In this document: positions 18,898-27,807 of the stretch, one piece after another | How the letters are laid out: each line of letters starts with the position of its first letter | How positions within the stretch are numbered: position 1 is the stretch's first letter | Assembly: GCA_046160485.1 (NCBI GenBank) | Contig: JBJXGV010000023.1 | Coordinates: 1 to 47,488, forward strand | From: JBJXGV01 sp046160485 | GTDB taxonomy: Bacteria; Orphanbacterota; Orphanbacteria; JBJXGV01 | Direction of reading: 5' to 3' | Length of the DNA: 47,488 nucleotides | The notes under the pieces: model-generated | The model's input: only the letters and a program-made list of their open reading frames with translations | The model's database searches: none | What the model was told of the DNA's origin: nothing | Made by a program: the position numbers and the translations under genes

Positions 18898-20292
18898 TCA
18901 ACGCAAGAGTGTCATCCTCCGCACGCGCTGTGCGTCTTGCTGTCCGTCAATCTGGAGCCGATAGACGTAGGTACCTGACGCCGCGTCGCGCCCGGAGCCG
19001 TCCGTTCCATCCCAAAGTGTGCGGTGCGTACCCGCGCTCAATCGCGCGTCGACGAGCGTCGCGACCCGCCTTCCAAGCAAATCGTATACAGCGAGATGGA
19101 CCTCGCCGGGCGCCTCGAGCGCGTAGTCGACACTCGTCGAGGAGCGGAATGGGTTCGGCGCGTTCTGGAAGAGAAGCGCGCCGATCGAGGTCATCCCCGT
19201 CGGCGCGAATCCTACAAGCGGAGACCCAAGAGGCCCCTCGCCGTCGGCCACGGAGGTCGGGTCATTCACGTCGTACTTGTAGACCCTGTTGCCGACAGCG
19301 TAGCCGAGGCCACTGTTCACGAACCGGAAGCGATTCAGGTTCGTGCCCCATGTTTCCTGCTGCCACGTTTCTCCGCCATCGGTCGTCCCATAGAGAACGC
19401 CGCTGCCGCCAATCCAGCCGACCGTCTCCGTTGCGAAGCCGATCCCCTGCTCTCCATAGAAGAAGAATGGCTCGAGAAAGGGCTTTCTTTCCCAGCTCGC
19501 ACCCCCATCGGTCGTCTTGAGGAAACCGACAGGCGCGCTCGTTCGCTGAAGCGAGATGTAGCCCACCGCTCGCGTCGGAAAGGAAATCTTCCAGCACCAC
19601 TCCTTCGCGAGGATTCCAGTGAACCGAGTCTCCCACGTCGTGCCGCCGTTGGTTGTGGCGATCACAACCGCGCGCGTCGAATCCGCGAACGGCGTTCCGA
19701 TTCCACCGACCACGAAGCCGGTGTCCGGGCTCACGAAGTAGCAGTCGATCAGCGTGCTGGCGTACGCGCTCATGTCCATGCTGCTCCACGTTGCGCCGCC
19801 GTTGGTCGTCTTGATCACGCGCGCCGGCCCGTAGTACACGCCGCATCCATAGACAGTCGACGCATTCACGACGCTCAAACCGCAGATCCCGAGCGGCTCC
19901 GGCTCCGGAATGTTGGTCACCTCCGTCCACGTTGCGCCGCCGTCCGTCGTGTCGAAAAGCGGCGCGGAAGACGTCAGGCTTCCGGTCCAGCCGCGGAGGC
20001 TGTCCGCGAATCCTACGGATCGCAGGTACGCCGGAAACGTGGCCGCGTGCTGCCACGTGGCGCCGCCGTCACTCGTCTTGTGGACGAGACCTGTGCCCGC
20101 GACGATCCAGCACTTGTCGGAACCGATGACGGCGATGTCTTGGTGCCGGAAGTTTTCCATCGGAGACGTGGGGAGCACGGACCAGCCCGAGCCGACGGCG
20201 CGGGAGGCGGCCGCGAAGTGAAACAGCATCACGATGGCGAATACCGCGACGTCTCTGCGTGCGGAGGGCAGCCTAAGAACGCGTCGCCTCAA
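18898..20292 (-). CDS. Exported YCF48/BNR-like repeat protein with FlgD/Ig-like C-terminal sorting domain
   Basis: The 464-residue reading uses a TTG start at 20292 preceded by AGGTGGA; it gives an Arg-rich n-region and a hydrophobic core (VAVFAIVMLFHFAAA), a good signal peptide. An ATG at 20229 is the alternative start. At least six (T/S)DGGATW-type motifs (KTSDGGATW, DTTDGGATW, KTTNGGATW, ATTNGGTTW, KTTDGGASW, GTTDGGETW) mark the bladed propeller of the YCF48/BNR-like class, used in plants and cyanobacteria for photosystem assembly but common in secreted FCB proteins. The final ~95 residues are an FlgD/Ig-like sorting domain (LFQNAPNPFRSST, VYDLLGRRVATLVD, GTYVYRL, ending MTLLR). The substrate is unknown and a surface location is inferred. 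Confidence 0.85.
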   Translation of the reverse strand: MRRRVLRLPSARRDVAVFAIVMLFHFAAASRAVGSGWSVLPTSPMENFRHQDIAVIGSDKCWIVAGTGLVHKTSDGGATWQHAATFPAYLRSVGFADSLRGWTGSLTSSAPLFDTTDGGATWTEVTNIPEPEPLGICGLSVVNASTVYGCGVYYGPARVIKTTNGGATWSSMDMSAYASTLIDCYFVSPDTGFVVGGIGTPFADSTRAVVIATTNGGTTWETRFTGILAKEWCWKISFPTRAVGYISLQRTSAPVGFLKTTDGGASWERKPFLEPFFFYGEQGIGFATETVGWIGGSGVLYGTTDGGETWQQETWGTNLNRFRFVNSGLGYAVGNRVYKYDVNDPTSVADGEGPLGSPLVGFAPTGMTSIGALLFQNAPNPFRSSTSVDYALEAPGEVHLAVYDLLGRRVATLVDARLSAGTHRTLWDGTDGSGRDAASGTYVYRLQIDGQQDAQRVRRMTLLR

Positions 20293-20526
20293 TGCTCCAC
20301 CTTTCACGATGCTTTTGTAGAAACGTGCGTCCTCGCGTCGCGCGCATCCCTCGGTGTCCGAACCGCGGCGATGTTGCGGGCGCGCCTGCACGCGCTTACC
20401 GACAGCGCAACCGCGGCGTCACGCGAATAAATCCGAGCCGAGTTCTCCGCGGTGCAGGCTGGGCAACTTCCGCGCCGAAGCATCCGCCGTAGGATGCGCG
20501 GACAATCCGTCGCGCGAGGCGACCGG

Positions 20527-22233
20527 TTAGAGCGCGGCCGCCGGCCTGAGGTCCGCGGCGTTCTCCGCGCGGCAGTGCGCGCACGGGCGGTGCTCGACGG
20601 CGGCAATTGCTTGGTCGGCGCTCCAGAAAATGTTCTCGGAGCCGATCGCGTCCTCGAGCCCGCCGCGGCGGAGCATCTCGCGCACATCGTCGTGGACGCC
20701 GGCGAGCATGAGCGTGCCGTGCGCGGCGGCGACGCGACGCTCGAGCGCGGCCATCGCCTGCAGGCCGGACGTGTCGATGAGCGGGACGCCGCGCATCGAG
20801 AGAATCAGCGCGTGCGTTTCGCCAAGACGCGCGAAGGCCTCGTTGAAGTGCCCCGTCGCCGCGAAGAAAAGCGGTCCGGTGATGTACGCCACACGCACGT
20901 GGCGGCAGTTCGACTCCGCGTTGATCCCTTTCTCGCGCAGCTTCTCCGGGTCGACCGTATCGATCGAGATTTTCATCGCCGCGATCTCGCTCATGAAAAT
21001 CGCCGCGGAGAGGAACGCGCCGATGAGAATCGCCTGCGTGAGGTCGAGCGCGATCGTCGCGATCATCGTGATCGCGAACGTGAGCATCGCGACCTTGAAG
21101 CGGTGCTTCACGATGTAGTGAATCGACTCCCATTCGTTCATGCGCCACGCGGTGACGACGAGAACGCCGGCGAGCGCGGCGAGCGGAATACCCGACATGA
21201 GCGGCGCGAGCGCGAACATCGCAGCGAGGAGAATGAGCGCGTGGATCACGGAGACGAGGCGCGTGCGGCCGCCCGACTTGATGCCGACGCTCGAGCGCGC
21301 GATCGCCGCCGTCGCGGGGACACCGCCGAAGAACGGGAGCAGTATGTTGCCGGCGCCTTGTGCGATCAGCTCTTGGTTCGCCGCGAGACGAATGCCGGTC
21401 ATGTTGCTGGCGACGGCGCCGCAGAGAAGGCTCTCGACCGCGCCGAGGCCTGCGATCGTCAGTGTCGGCGCGACGAACTCCGGGAGGCGGCTCCACGGTA
21501 TCGCGGCGAACGAAAGGCGGTCCGCGAGCACGAGCGTGTGCGGAATCGCGCCGATCACCTTCACCGGCCAGCGCGTGACCGCCGCGATGACGGACGCGAC
21601 GATGATGCCGAGGAGCGAACCTGGGATGCGCGCGTTCCAGCGCCGCGGCCACGTGAGCATGATCGCGATGACGAGACCGCCGAGCGCGACGGCGCGCCAA
21701 TCGGGCGCGAGCCCGCCGCTGGCGATCGCGTTCGCGTAGACGATCGCCTTGCGCGCCGCCGATTCCGCGTGCGCGCTCGTGACGCCGAGCAGGTTGTCGA
21801 TCTGCCCGATCGCGATGATGAGCGCGATCCCCGACGTGAAGCCGGTGATGACGGGCGCCGGCACGAACGTGATGAAGCGGCCGAGGCGCAAGAGCCCGAT
21901 CGCGAGCAGCACGACGCCCGAAAGCGCGCCCGCGATCCAGACACCTTCGATGCCGTACTTCATCGCGAGACCGATGAGGACCGCGCTCATCGCTCCCGTC
22001 GGGCCCGAGATCTGATACGGCGCGCCGGAGAGGCCGCCGATGACGAGACCCGCGAGGATCGCGGTCACCATGCCGGCCGCGGCGGTCGCGCCGGATGCCA
22101 CGCCGAACGCAAGCGCGAGCGGAAGCGCGACGGCCGCGACGGTCATCCCCGCGAGTGCGTCGGCGCGAAACGCCGCAGCGTTGTAACCGCGAAATTCGAC
22201 TCGAAGGATGTCGCGAAGACTACGGCTTTGCAT
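20527..22233 (-). CDS. SulP/SLC26-family anion transporter with STAS domain
   Basis: This 568-residue inner-membrane protein has about ten or more hydrophobic helices in residues 25-425 and a cytoplasmic STAS domain at about 435-545. Family marks include QISGPTGAMSAV, FTSGIALIIAIGQIDNLLG, GAVESLLCGAVASNMTG and NILLPFFGGVPATAAIARS. The STAS nucleotide-binding-like loop reads MRGVPLIDTSGLQAM. The family exchanges or cotransports sulfate, bicarbonate or other anions; the substrate cannot be set from sequence. The ATG at 22233 begins the conserved N-terminus. The gene stands alone. A 6-bp hairpin (20480-20497) lies about 30 bp past the stop without a T-tract. Confidence 0.93.
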   Translation of the reverse strand: MQSRSLRDILRVEFRGYNAAAFRADALAGMTVAAVALPLALAFGVASGATAAAGMVTAILAGLVIGGLSGAPYQISGPTGAMSAVLIGLAMKYGIEGVWIAGALSGVVLLAIGLLRLGRFITFVPAPVITGFTSGIALIIAIGQIDNLLGVTSAHAESAARKAIVYANAIASGGLAPDWRAVALGGLVIAIMLTWPRRWNARIPGSLLGIIVASVIAAVTRWPVKVIGAIPHTLVLADRLSFAAIPWSRLPEFVAPTLTIAGLGAVESLLCGAVASNMTGIRLAANQELIAQGAGNILLPFFGGVPATAAIARSSVGIKSGGRTRLVSVIHALILLAAMFALAPLMSGIPLAALAGVLVVTAWRMNEWESIHYIVKHRFKVAMLTFAITMIATIALDLTQAILIGAFLSAAIFMSEIAAMKISIDTVDPEKLREKGINAESNCRHVRVAYITGPLFFAATGHFNEAFARLGETHALILSMRGVPLIDTSGLQAMAALERRVAAAHGTLMLAGVHDDVREMLRRGGLEDAIGSENIFWSADQAIAAVEHRPCAHCRAENAADLRPAAAL

Positions 22234-22565
22234 GATCGCTTTCTCGGGAGCGCGGCGCGCACCGCGCGCGCGACGCAGGAAACAAGATCGGCGAGTCTAC
22301 CGCCCGAGCCGCCGTCGCGTCCACAAAACGGCATGCGCACGACACCGGCACCCGACTTGCAGAATTCCCATCGCGTTCGTCACGGCGTGCGCCAAGAAAG
22401 ACAAGTTCAGCTCGGTTCTCGCGAATCGTGTGATGGCAGCCTGCGCTGCAAGTGCGCACGTGGCCGTTCGGAGCACAGCGTTGTAGTTGCTGACGGGAAT
22501 ACGGCGGCAAGCGAAACACCGCGCGAATCGATCATGCGCGATCTAACCGAAGGAGTGCACCCGCC
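22234..22565. other. Divergent intergenic region between sulP and a TPR gene
   Basis: These 332 bp hold the leftward sulP promoter and the rightward TPR-gene promoter. No gene or RNA was recognised. GAAGGAG at 22548-22554 is the ribosome-binding site for the gene at 22566. No operator-like palindrome stood out. Confidence 0.4.
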
Positions 22566-23126
22566 ATGTGGGAGAGCGAAGGTACGAGTGCCACGAATGT
22601 GGCCGCAGCCGTCGGAGGCAAACGCGGAGTCGTCGCCGTCTACGCGCCGCCCGAAGAACCGCGAAGGGAGCCGGCGGATCCCGAAGCGCTCTTCCGCGCC
22701 GGGCTTCATTTGCTCGAGCGAAATCACAGGCCGCGCGAGGCCGCGCTCGCGCTCGAACGTGCTTACCAGTCGAAGCCCAGCGACCCGCGCTACGTCTCGT
22801 ACTACGGCTTAAGTCTGGCCCTCTCGACCAACCGCTTGCGGGATGCCGAGGTGCTCTGCGCGCGTGCGGTGACGCTCGAGTTCTGCCGGCCGGAGTTGTT
22901 TCACAATCTCGGGCGCGTGCGGCTACTTCTCGGTGACCGGCGAGGTGCGCACGCGGCCTTCGAGAAAGGCCTGTCGGTGGATCGCAACGACACACGGATC
23001 CAACAAGAGATCGCGAGGCTCGGAATTCGCAAGGCGCCTCCGATCGGGTTTCTAAGCCGGCGTCATCCGCTGAACAAGTACATCGGCTTGCTCTGCTACC
23101 GGCTCGGCAAGCGGCGTTCGCGCTGA
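22566..23126 (+). CDS. Small tetratricopeptide-repeat protein
   Basis: This 186-residue cytoplasmic protein starts at an ATG with AAGGAG about 11 bp upstream. Residues 40-145 contain roughly three TPR-like helix pairs (LFRAGLHLLERN, AALALERAYQ, YVSYYGLSLALSTNRLRDAEVLCARAV, LFHNLGRVRLLLGDRRGAHAAFEKGL). The C-terminus is strongly basic (RRHPLNKYIGLLCYRLGKRRSR), which could contact nucleic acid or membrane. There is no signal peptide. It converges on the methyltransferase gene with 25 bp between the stops. Such proteins are protein-protein adaptors; the partner is unknown. Confidence 0.75.
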   Translation: MWESEGTSATNVAAAVGGKRGVVAVYAPPEEPRREPADPEALFRAGLHLLERNHRPREAALALERAYQSKPSDPRYVSYYGLSLALSTNRLRDAEVLCARAVTLEFCRPELFHNLGRVRLLLGDRRGAHAAFEKGLSVDRNDTRIQQEIARLGIRKAPPIGFLSRRHPLNKYIGLLCYRLGKRRSR

Positions 23127-23151
23127 GCGACATCTCGCGGCGGCGCCCCGA

Positions 23152-23865
23152 TCACGAGGGCGGCTGCGCGAAGGTTGTCAGCGGAAGCGGCCACAGCCCC
23201 AACACGGTGGCGCGCTCCGAGTCGTCGCACACCAAGTCCGGGATCTGCTCGATCGGCCGCGGGAGCGAGAAGGGCGCGATGCAGAGATTGATCGGCCGCC
23301 ACGCGCCGGCCCTCGCGATTCTCCGATTGGCGGCAAGCATCGGAGATGTCGCCGCGAGCAGGTAGGTCGAACCGCTCGACGAAAAGTTCGCGAGCACCGC
23401 CAGGACATCTTCGTCCTTCAGGTGAATGAAGAGATCGCGACAGAGAATCAAGTCGACGCGCGGGATGGGACCGTTGACGACGTCGAGGAGGCGAAATCGC
23501 CGGCGCGTCCCGCCGTAGCGCCGCGCCGCCGCGTCGACGATGCGCGGCACGATATCGGCGCCCTCGTAGGATGCGGCGCCGAGATCGACGTGGCGCATCC
23601 AATTGAAGTCGCCGCACGCCGCGTCGAACACCGACGAGACGTTTCGCTCCCGCACGATGCGGGCGATCGCCTGGCGAATCGTCGCGGTGGCCGCGAGCGC
23701 GGAGCCAGGCCCCGACGCCGATTCACCCGGCATGCCGGCGTTCCAGTAACCGAGCGCCTCGATCGCCGCGAACGCCGCCGCGCGATCGCCGAAGCGCCGC
23801 TTCGCGTGAAGGAGCAGCCGCCCGCGACGCGCCTCGTCGAGAATGCGCAGCAGCGTATTGAGCAT
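23152..23865 (-). CDS. Class I SAM-dependent methyltransferase
   Basis: The 237-residue product starts at the ATG at 23865, preceded by GGAGGAGAA; the open frame continues 5' for another 104 codons but reads as Arg-rich noise inside thiL. Motif I is VFDAACGDFNW (about residues 75-85) and the motif-IV/post-IV region is DLILCRDLFIHLKDEDVLAVL. The NAGMPGESASGPGS segment near residue 40 matches methyltransferases of the FkbM/class-25 type that bind substrate ahead of motif I. The methyl acceptor is unknown. It is the last gene of the operon, 26 bp downstream of thiL. Confidence 0.8.
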   Translation of the reverse strand: MLNTLLRILDEARRGRLLLHAKRRFGDRAAAFAAIEALGYWNAGMPGESASGPGSALAATATIRQAIARIVRERNVSSVFDAACGDFNWMRHVDLGAASYEGADIVPRIVDAAARRYGGTRRRFRLLDVVNGPIPRVDLILCRDLFIHLKDEDVLAVLANFSSSGSTYLLAATSPMLAANRRIARAGAWRPINLCIAPFSLPRPIEQIPDLVCDDSERATVLGLWPLPLTTFAQPPS

Positions 23866-23891
23866 TTCTCCTCCGTGCGCGGACGCAGCTC

Positions 23892-24983
23892 TCAGAAGTG
23901 CCGCCAGCCGGACGGCGCGAGCGGCGTCTCGTTGCCGAGCGGATCGCGCAGCATGACGGCGGCGGCGTCCGTCGCGCGCGCGTCCGCGCCCGCGGGCCCC
24001 CGCGCGATCGCCTCGCCGATGAGTGTGACGCGCGTCCCCGTTTCCGCGAGAAGCGCGCTCGCGATCTCGTCCGCTTCGTCGGGGGACGCCGTGAAGAGAA
24101 GTTCGTACTCCTCGCCACTCGCGAGCGCCATCTGCTTCGCGTCGCGGCCGAGGCGCGCGGCGACATCGGCCGCGCACGCGGCGACGGGAATCTTCGCGAG
24201 ATCGATGCGCAGATCGACGCCCGACGCGACCGCGAGGTGGCGCGCGTCCGACGCGAGCCCGTCGGAGATGTCGATCATCGCGGTCGGATGAAAGCGAGTT
24301 GCGAGAAGCGCGCCCTCGCGCAGCCGCGGCTCGGGCGCGCGGTGCCGCGCCAGCGCGTCGAGCACGCTCGGCGCGTCGCCGCTCGCGCGAGCCTCGAGGA
24401 GCAGCGTAAGCCCCGCGAGGGAGCCGCCGAGCGAGCCCGTGACGAAGAGCACGTCGCCGGCCCGCGCGCCGGAACGCAGAATCGGCGCCGCACTCGCAGT
24501 GCCTTCAGTGCCCCCAGCGCTCCCCGCGCTCGCCTCGCTCGCCGCGACCGTTTCGCCGATCGCCGTGAGCGAAACGAGAATCCGATCCGGCGATGACACG
24601 GTGTCGCCGCCCGCCAATACAACGTCGTAACGATTCGCGAGTTCGAGAAGCCCATCGAGGAGGCCGTCGACGACGTCGAGCGGCGTCTCGGGCGGCGCGC
24701 CGAGCGCGAGGAAGAGGTGACGCGCGCGCCCACCCATCGCCGCGATGTCGGAGAGCGCGCCCGCGGCCGCCTTCCAACCGATGTCGCGCGGCGAAGAAAA
24801 ATCGCGGCGGAAGTGAACGCCTTCGACGTAGGCGTCCGTCGTCACGAGGATCGGGCCGGTGCGCGGCGCATCAATCACCGCGGCGTCGTCACCGATGCCG
24901 ACGCGCAACTCGCCGCGCGGCGCGCCCACGCGGGCACGAATCCGCTCGATCAACCCGAACTCGCCGACGTCGCGGAGGTTCAC
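23892..24983 (-). CDS. thiL: Thiamine-monophosphate kinase
   Basis: This 363-residue enzyme phosphorylates thiamine monophosphate to thiamine diphosphate with ATP, the last step of cofactor synthesis. Family motifs are in order: EFGLIERIRAR at the start, VGIGDDAAVID, TTDAYVEGVHF, ALSDIAAMGG, LAGGDTVSS, VTGSLGGSLAGL, MIDISDGLASDARHL and a C-terminal GWRHF. The GTG start at 24983 lies 2 bases after the stop of the preceding 74-residue gene and gives the usual length. An Ala/Ser/Gly-rich insertion at about 140-160 (ASEASAGSAGGTEGTASA) is unusual for the family and looks like a low-complexity surface loop. Confidence 0.93.
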   Translation of the reverse strand: MNLRDVGEFGLIERIRARVGAPRGELRVGIGDDAAVIDAPRTGPILVTTDAYVEGVHFRRDFSSPRDIGWKAAAGALSDIAAMGGRARHLFLALGAPPETPLDVVDGLLDGLLELANRYDVVLAGGDTVSSPDRILVSLTAIGETVAASEASAGSAGGTEGTASAAPILRSGARAGDVLFVTGSLGGSLAGLTLLLEARASGDAPSVLDALARHRAPEPRLREGALLATRFHPTAMIDISDGLASDARHLAVASGVDLRIDLAKIPVAACAADVAARLGRDAKQMALASGEEYELLFTASPDEADEIASALLAETGTRVTLIGEAIARGPAGADARATDAAAVMLRDPLGNETPLAPSGWRHF

Positions 24984-24985
24984 GA

Positions 24986-25210
24986 CTAGCCGGGTTCGTT
25001 CATCCAACTTCCGTCGCCGGCGGAGTCGGGAGGGAGCACGATTTCTTGGGGGGGTACCCGGACCGCGCCACCATCGCGCCAAACGACGACGGGAAGTCCG
25101 AGCGAAACGTGCCGCCGGAGCGCTTGTACAACGCCCTCGCGAAGCGCGCGCGTGACGATCTCTTCGTCGTCCAGTAGCCGCTCGATATCTTTCGTCTCTT
25201 GATTACCCAC
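24986..25210 (-). CDS. 74-residue protein, probable partner of the zeta-toxin-like remnant
   Basis: The gene starts with GTG overlapping the 3' end of the upstream fragment by 8 bp and stops 2 bases before thiL. Residues 10-60 have the pattern DEEIVTRALREGVVQALRRH...PVVVWRDGGAVRVPPQEI, a helix followed by a short beta-hairpin. I recall this from small proteins encoded next to zeta-toxin-like (COG4185) kinases, where an antitoxin role has been supposed rather than shown. Its reading frame looks intact although its partner is not. It may persist as part of the operon or be a leftover; the function is not known. Confidence 0.65.
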   Translation of the reverse strand: MGNQETKDIERLLDDEEIVTRALREGVVQALRRHVSLGLPVVVWRDGGAVRVPPQEIVLPPDSAGDGSWMNEPG

Positions 25211-25439
25211 GGCTGGCTTCGCCCTCGATTCTCGCCCAAACGTCGTCGTTCGCTATCCGCACGGTGCGGTCGCCTCGGCCGCGCGCGATGAGAATCGGCC
25301 CCTCGACGGCGGAGCCATCATACAGCATCCATCTCGTGGCGATCGGGCGGTAGAGCCGGAAGAAATTGCGGAGTCCGACTCGGTATCGCCGTCGAACGAC
25401 GGCGAGTTCGCGTCGCTCATCCGCGTTCGTCCGCTTCAC
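25203..25439 (-). pseudogene. C-terminal remnant of a zeta-toxin-like (COG4185) kinase
   Basis: A 78-residue frame from a GTG inside the 3' end of nnr (different frame) to a TAA at 25203. Its core, RRYRVGLRNFFRLYRPIATRW followed by MLYDGSA...LIARGRGD...VWARIE, matches the C-terminal part of zeta-toxin-like ABC-type ATPases (typical R.LRNFF.LY.PLAD.W..YDNSG). The P-loop half that would normally precede it (about 120 residues) is absent, and nnr coding sequence sits there instead. With no nucleotide-binding site it cannot be an active kinase, so I treat it as a relic, although it may still be translated. Confidence 0.55.
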
Positions 25440-27048
25440 GGATCGCGGGGCTGAGCGCGTCGAGGATGTCGGTTGCGATGAGCGAGCGGAAGCCATGCGC
25501 GGCGGCGGCGATGTCGCCTGCGCGCCCGTGAAGCCATGCGCCCGCGCGCGCGGCGTCGGCGCCGCGCATCCCTTGCGCGAGGAGCCCCGCGATGACGCCC
25601 GTCAACACGTCGCCCGCGCCCGTCGTCGCCATGCCGCTGTTGCCGGTGGTATTGAGCGTGACGCCGCCCGCTTGATCCGCAACGATCGTCGGATTGCCCT
25701 TGAGGAGGAACGTGCCAGCCATCGTCTGCGCGCAGCGGCGCACGAACGCGATGCGATCGGCGGCGATCTCGTCGCGCGCCTCGCCGCTGAGCCGCTCCGC
25801 CTCGCCGAGGTGCGGCGTGACGACGAGATCGGAGACGCCCGTGTTCGACGATTCGCCGGCGCCGCGCAATCGCGCGAGCCCGTTCGCGAGCGACCAGAGC
25901 GCGTCGGCATCGACGACGACTCGGCCGCGCCAACCGTCGAGCACGTCGCTGACGAACGCGCGCACCTCCGCACCGCGTCCGAGGCCCGGCCCGATCGCGA
26001 TGACATCGAAGTTCTCAGCGAAGTCCAAGAGTTCGCGCGCCGCGGGACTTCCGAGAAGATGCGCTTTCGTTTCGGAGAGGCCGAGCGTCATCAACTCCGT
26101 TGCCTTCGCAGCGAGAATCGGCTGCACGCCGCGCGGCACCGCGAGCGTGACGAGGCCCGCGCCCGCGCGAAGCGCCGCCATCCCCGCGAGGTAGACCGCG
26201 CCCGTAAGGCCCGGCGACGCGCCGACCACGACGACGCGCCCCGCAACGCCCTTGTGCGCGTCGGGCGCGCGCGCCGGCAACCGCAGCGCGCGCGGCGCGT
26301 GCCCGTCGAAGAGCCGCGTCGACGCCGCCATAGTCGCGGCCCGCGCGAACGCCTCCGCCGGAACGCCGATGTCCGCGACGCGAATCGCGCCCGCGTGCGC
26401 GCGCCCCGGGTAGAGAAAGAGCCCCGGCTTCGCGAGCGCGAGCGTGACGGTGAGATCGGCGCGCACGGCCGGCCCCGCGACGACGCCCGTGTCGGCGTCC
26501 ACGCCGGAAGGAATGTCGATCGCCACGACGGGACGGCGCGGCGTCTCCGCGGCAAACGCGGCGAGTATGCGAATCGCCTCCGCGACGAGTCCGCGCGGCG
26601 CACCCGCGGCGCCGGTACCGAGGAGCGCGTCGACCGCGATGTCGGCGCGCGAGAGCGCGTCGTTCAGCGCGATGGCAAGCGTCTCGCTGGCGCGCTCGGG
26701 CGTCGCGTCCGCCGCGCCGGCCGCGTGCACCGGAACGCCCGCCTCTTCCGCCCGCGCGAGCACCTCGGCCGCGACGCCGCTCACATCCTCGCGCGCGCCA
26801 GCGAGAATCACGCGCGGCGCGGCGCCCGCCTCCAACAACCGGCGCGCCGCGACAAACCCGTCGCCCCCGTTGTTGCCCTTGCCGGCGACGACGACGACGC
26901 GCTTCGCCGCGACGGGCCCGAACTCTTCGATGATCGCGGCCGCGACCTCGCTCCCCGCGCGCTCCATGAGTTGGATGCCGGCGATCCCGATCTCGCGAAT
27001 CGCGATGCGGTCGATCTCCCGCATCTGCGCCGCCGTGACGAGCATCAT
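25417..27048 (-). CDS. nnr: Bifunctional NAD(P)HX epimerase / ADP-dependent NAD(P)HX dehydratase
   Basis: This 543-residue fusion repairs hydrated NADH and NADPH. The N-terminal YjeF_N epimerase domain (about 1-225) shows AAQMREIDRIA, the GKGNNGGDGFVAARRL phosphate-binding loop and AVDALLGTGAAGAPRG. The C-terminal ribokinase-like dehydratase (about 235-535) shows HKGVAGRVVVVGAS, ATELMTLGL, AIGPGLGRG, VVDADALW, VTPHLGEAERL, LLKGNPTIVA and GNSGMATTGAGDVLTGVIAGLL with the catalytic Asp. All key motifs are intact. The start codon overlaps the upstream HAD gene stop (ATGA). The 3' end overlaps the zeta-like remnant. Confidence 0.95.
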   Translation of the reverse strand: MMLVTAAQMREIDRIAIREIGIAGIQLMERAGSEVAAAIIEEFGPVAAKRVVVVAGKGNNGGDGFVAARRLLEAGAAPRVILAGAREDVSGVAAEVLARAEEAGVPVHAAGAADATPERASETLAIALNDALSRADIAVDALLGTGAAGAPRGLVAEAIRILAAFAAETPRRPVVAIDIPSGVDADTGVVAGPAVRADLTVTLALAKPGLFLYPGRAHAGAIRVADIGVPAEAFARAATMAASTRLFDGHAPRALRLPARAPDAHKGVAGRVVVVGASPGLTGAVYLAGMAALRAGAGLVTLAVPRGVQPILAAKATELMTLGLSETKAHLLGSPAARELLDFAENFDVIAIGPGLGRGAEVRAFVSDVLDGWRGRVVVDADALWSLANGLARLRGAGESSNTGVSDLVVTPHLGEAERLSGEARDEIAADRIAFVRRCAQTMAGTFLLKGNPTIVADQAGGVTLNTTGNSGMATTGAGDVLTGVIAGLLAQGMRGADAARAGAWLHGRAGDIAAAAHGFRSLIATDILDALSPAIREADERG

Positions 27049-27731
27049 GTCGAAGCGTTAAGCCGGTCGACGATCGGTAGCAGTTCGATGATGTCGCCGA
27101 CCTCGAAATCGGCGCCGGAGTGCGTGGTGTTCTTCGTGTCGCCGTAGCGCGCGAAGACGGTCTTGATGCCGACCTTCGTCGCGCCGACCATGTCGCGCTC
27201 GGGCCAGTCGCCCACCATCAGCACCTCGCTCGGGTTCATCCCCATGCGCGTGAGCAGTTCGCGAAACGGCTCGCCGCTCGGCTTGAGCGTGCCGGTGTCT
27301 TCGAACGCGATCACGTGATCGAACATGTGATGAAGGCCGAGCGTGCAGAGGCGCAGCCACGCCTGCTGGCGCGGCGCATCCGAAAGAACCGCGAGCCGCT
27401 GCCCGCGCTTCATCAGCTCGATGAGCGTGTACTTCACGTGCGGATACAGGATGAGCGACGCCTCGCGCGCGCGCCGGTACGCGACGATCGCCGCTGCGTG
27501 CATCTTGTAGTTGATCTCGCCGAGGGAGTCTTTGAGGAAGTGATCGAAGACCTGCTGGAACTCGATCCCTTCGCGCGCGTAGATCTCGTAGATTTTTTTC
27601 TTGGAGTCGTCGCGCGATGCGGTGAGACCGGCATCGATCATCGCTTCGATCGCCGCGTCGACCGACTCCTCCTTCATGCGCATGAAGTCGGTCAGCGTGT
27701 TGTCGAGATCGAAGATGACGCCGCGTATCAT
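27045..27731 (-). CDS. HAD-superfamily hydrolase (phosphatase)
   Basis: This 228-residue haloacid-dehalogenase phosphatase has motif I DLDNTLTD (residues 8-15), motif II LSDAP, motif III Lys in TLKPSGEPF and motif IV GDWPERDMVGA. The helical cap between motifs I and II (about 16-95) is typical of subclass I enzymes related to the archaeal/bacterial TIGR02253 group, acting on small phosphorylated metabolites. It is cytoplasmic. It appears to be the first gene of the operon HAD-nnr-remnant-thiL-methyltransferase. The substrate is unknown; a metabolite-damage role beside nnr is plausible but inferred. Confidence 0.88.
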   Translation of the reverse strand: MIRGVIFDLDNTLTDFMRMKEESVDAAIEAMIDAGLTASRDDSKKKIYEIYAREGIEFQQVFDHFLKDSLGEINYKMHAAAIVAYRRAREASLILYPHVKYTLIELMKRGQRLAVLSDAPRQQAWLRLCTLGLHHMFDHVIAFEDTGTLKPSGEPFRELLTRMGMNPSEVLMVGDWPERDMVGATKVGIKTVFARYGDTKNTTHSGADFEVGDIIELLPIVDRLNAST

Positions 27732-27807
27732 TGCGCCATTCTACGCGCGCGCCCCGAGCGCGGCAAGGCGAGCGGTGCTCTGTCCGCCCGCGCGCGTCCT
27801 TCGTTCG

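Noticed and set aside
20480..20497. GCATCC/GGATGC hairpin downstream of sulP as a terminator
   Set aside because: The stem is only 6 bp and no T-tract follows on the minus strand.
20452..22812. 786-codon plus-strand frame opposite sulP
   Set aside because: Arg/Asp/Glu-rich shadow of the transporter; the transporter has full family motifs.
23866..24177. 104-codon N-terminal extension of the methyltransferase
   Set aside because: It overlaps thiL in another frame, is Arg-rich, and the ATG at 23865 has a perfect GGAGGAG site.
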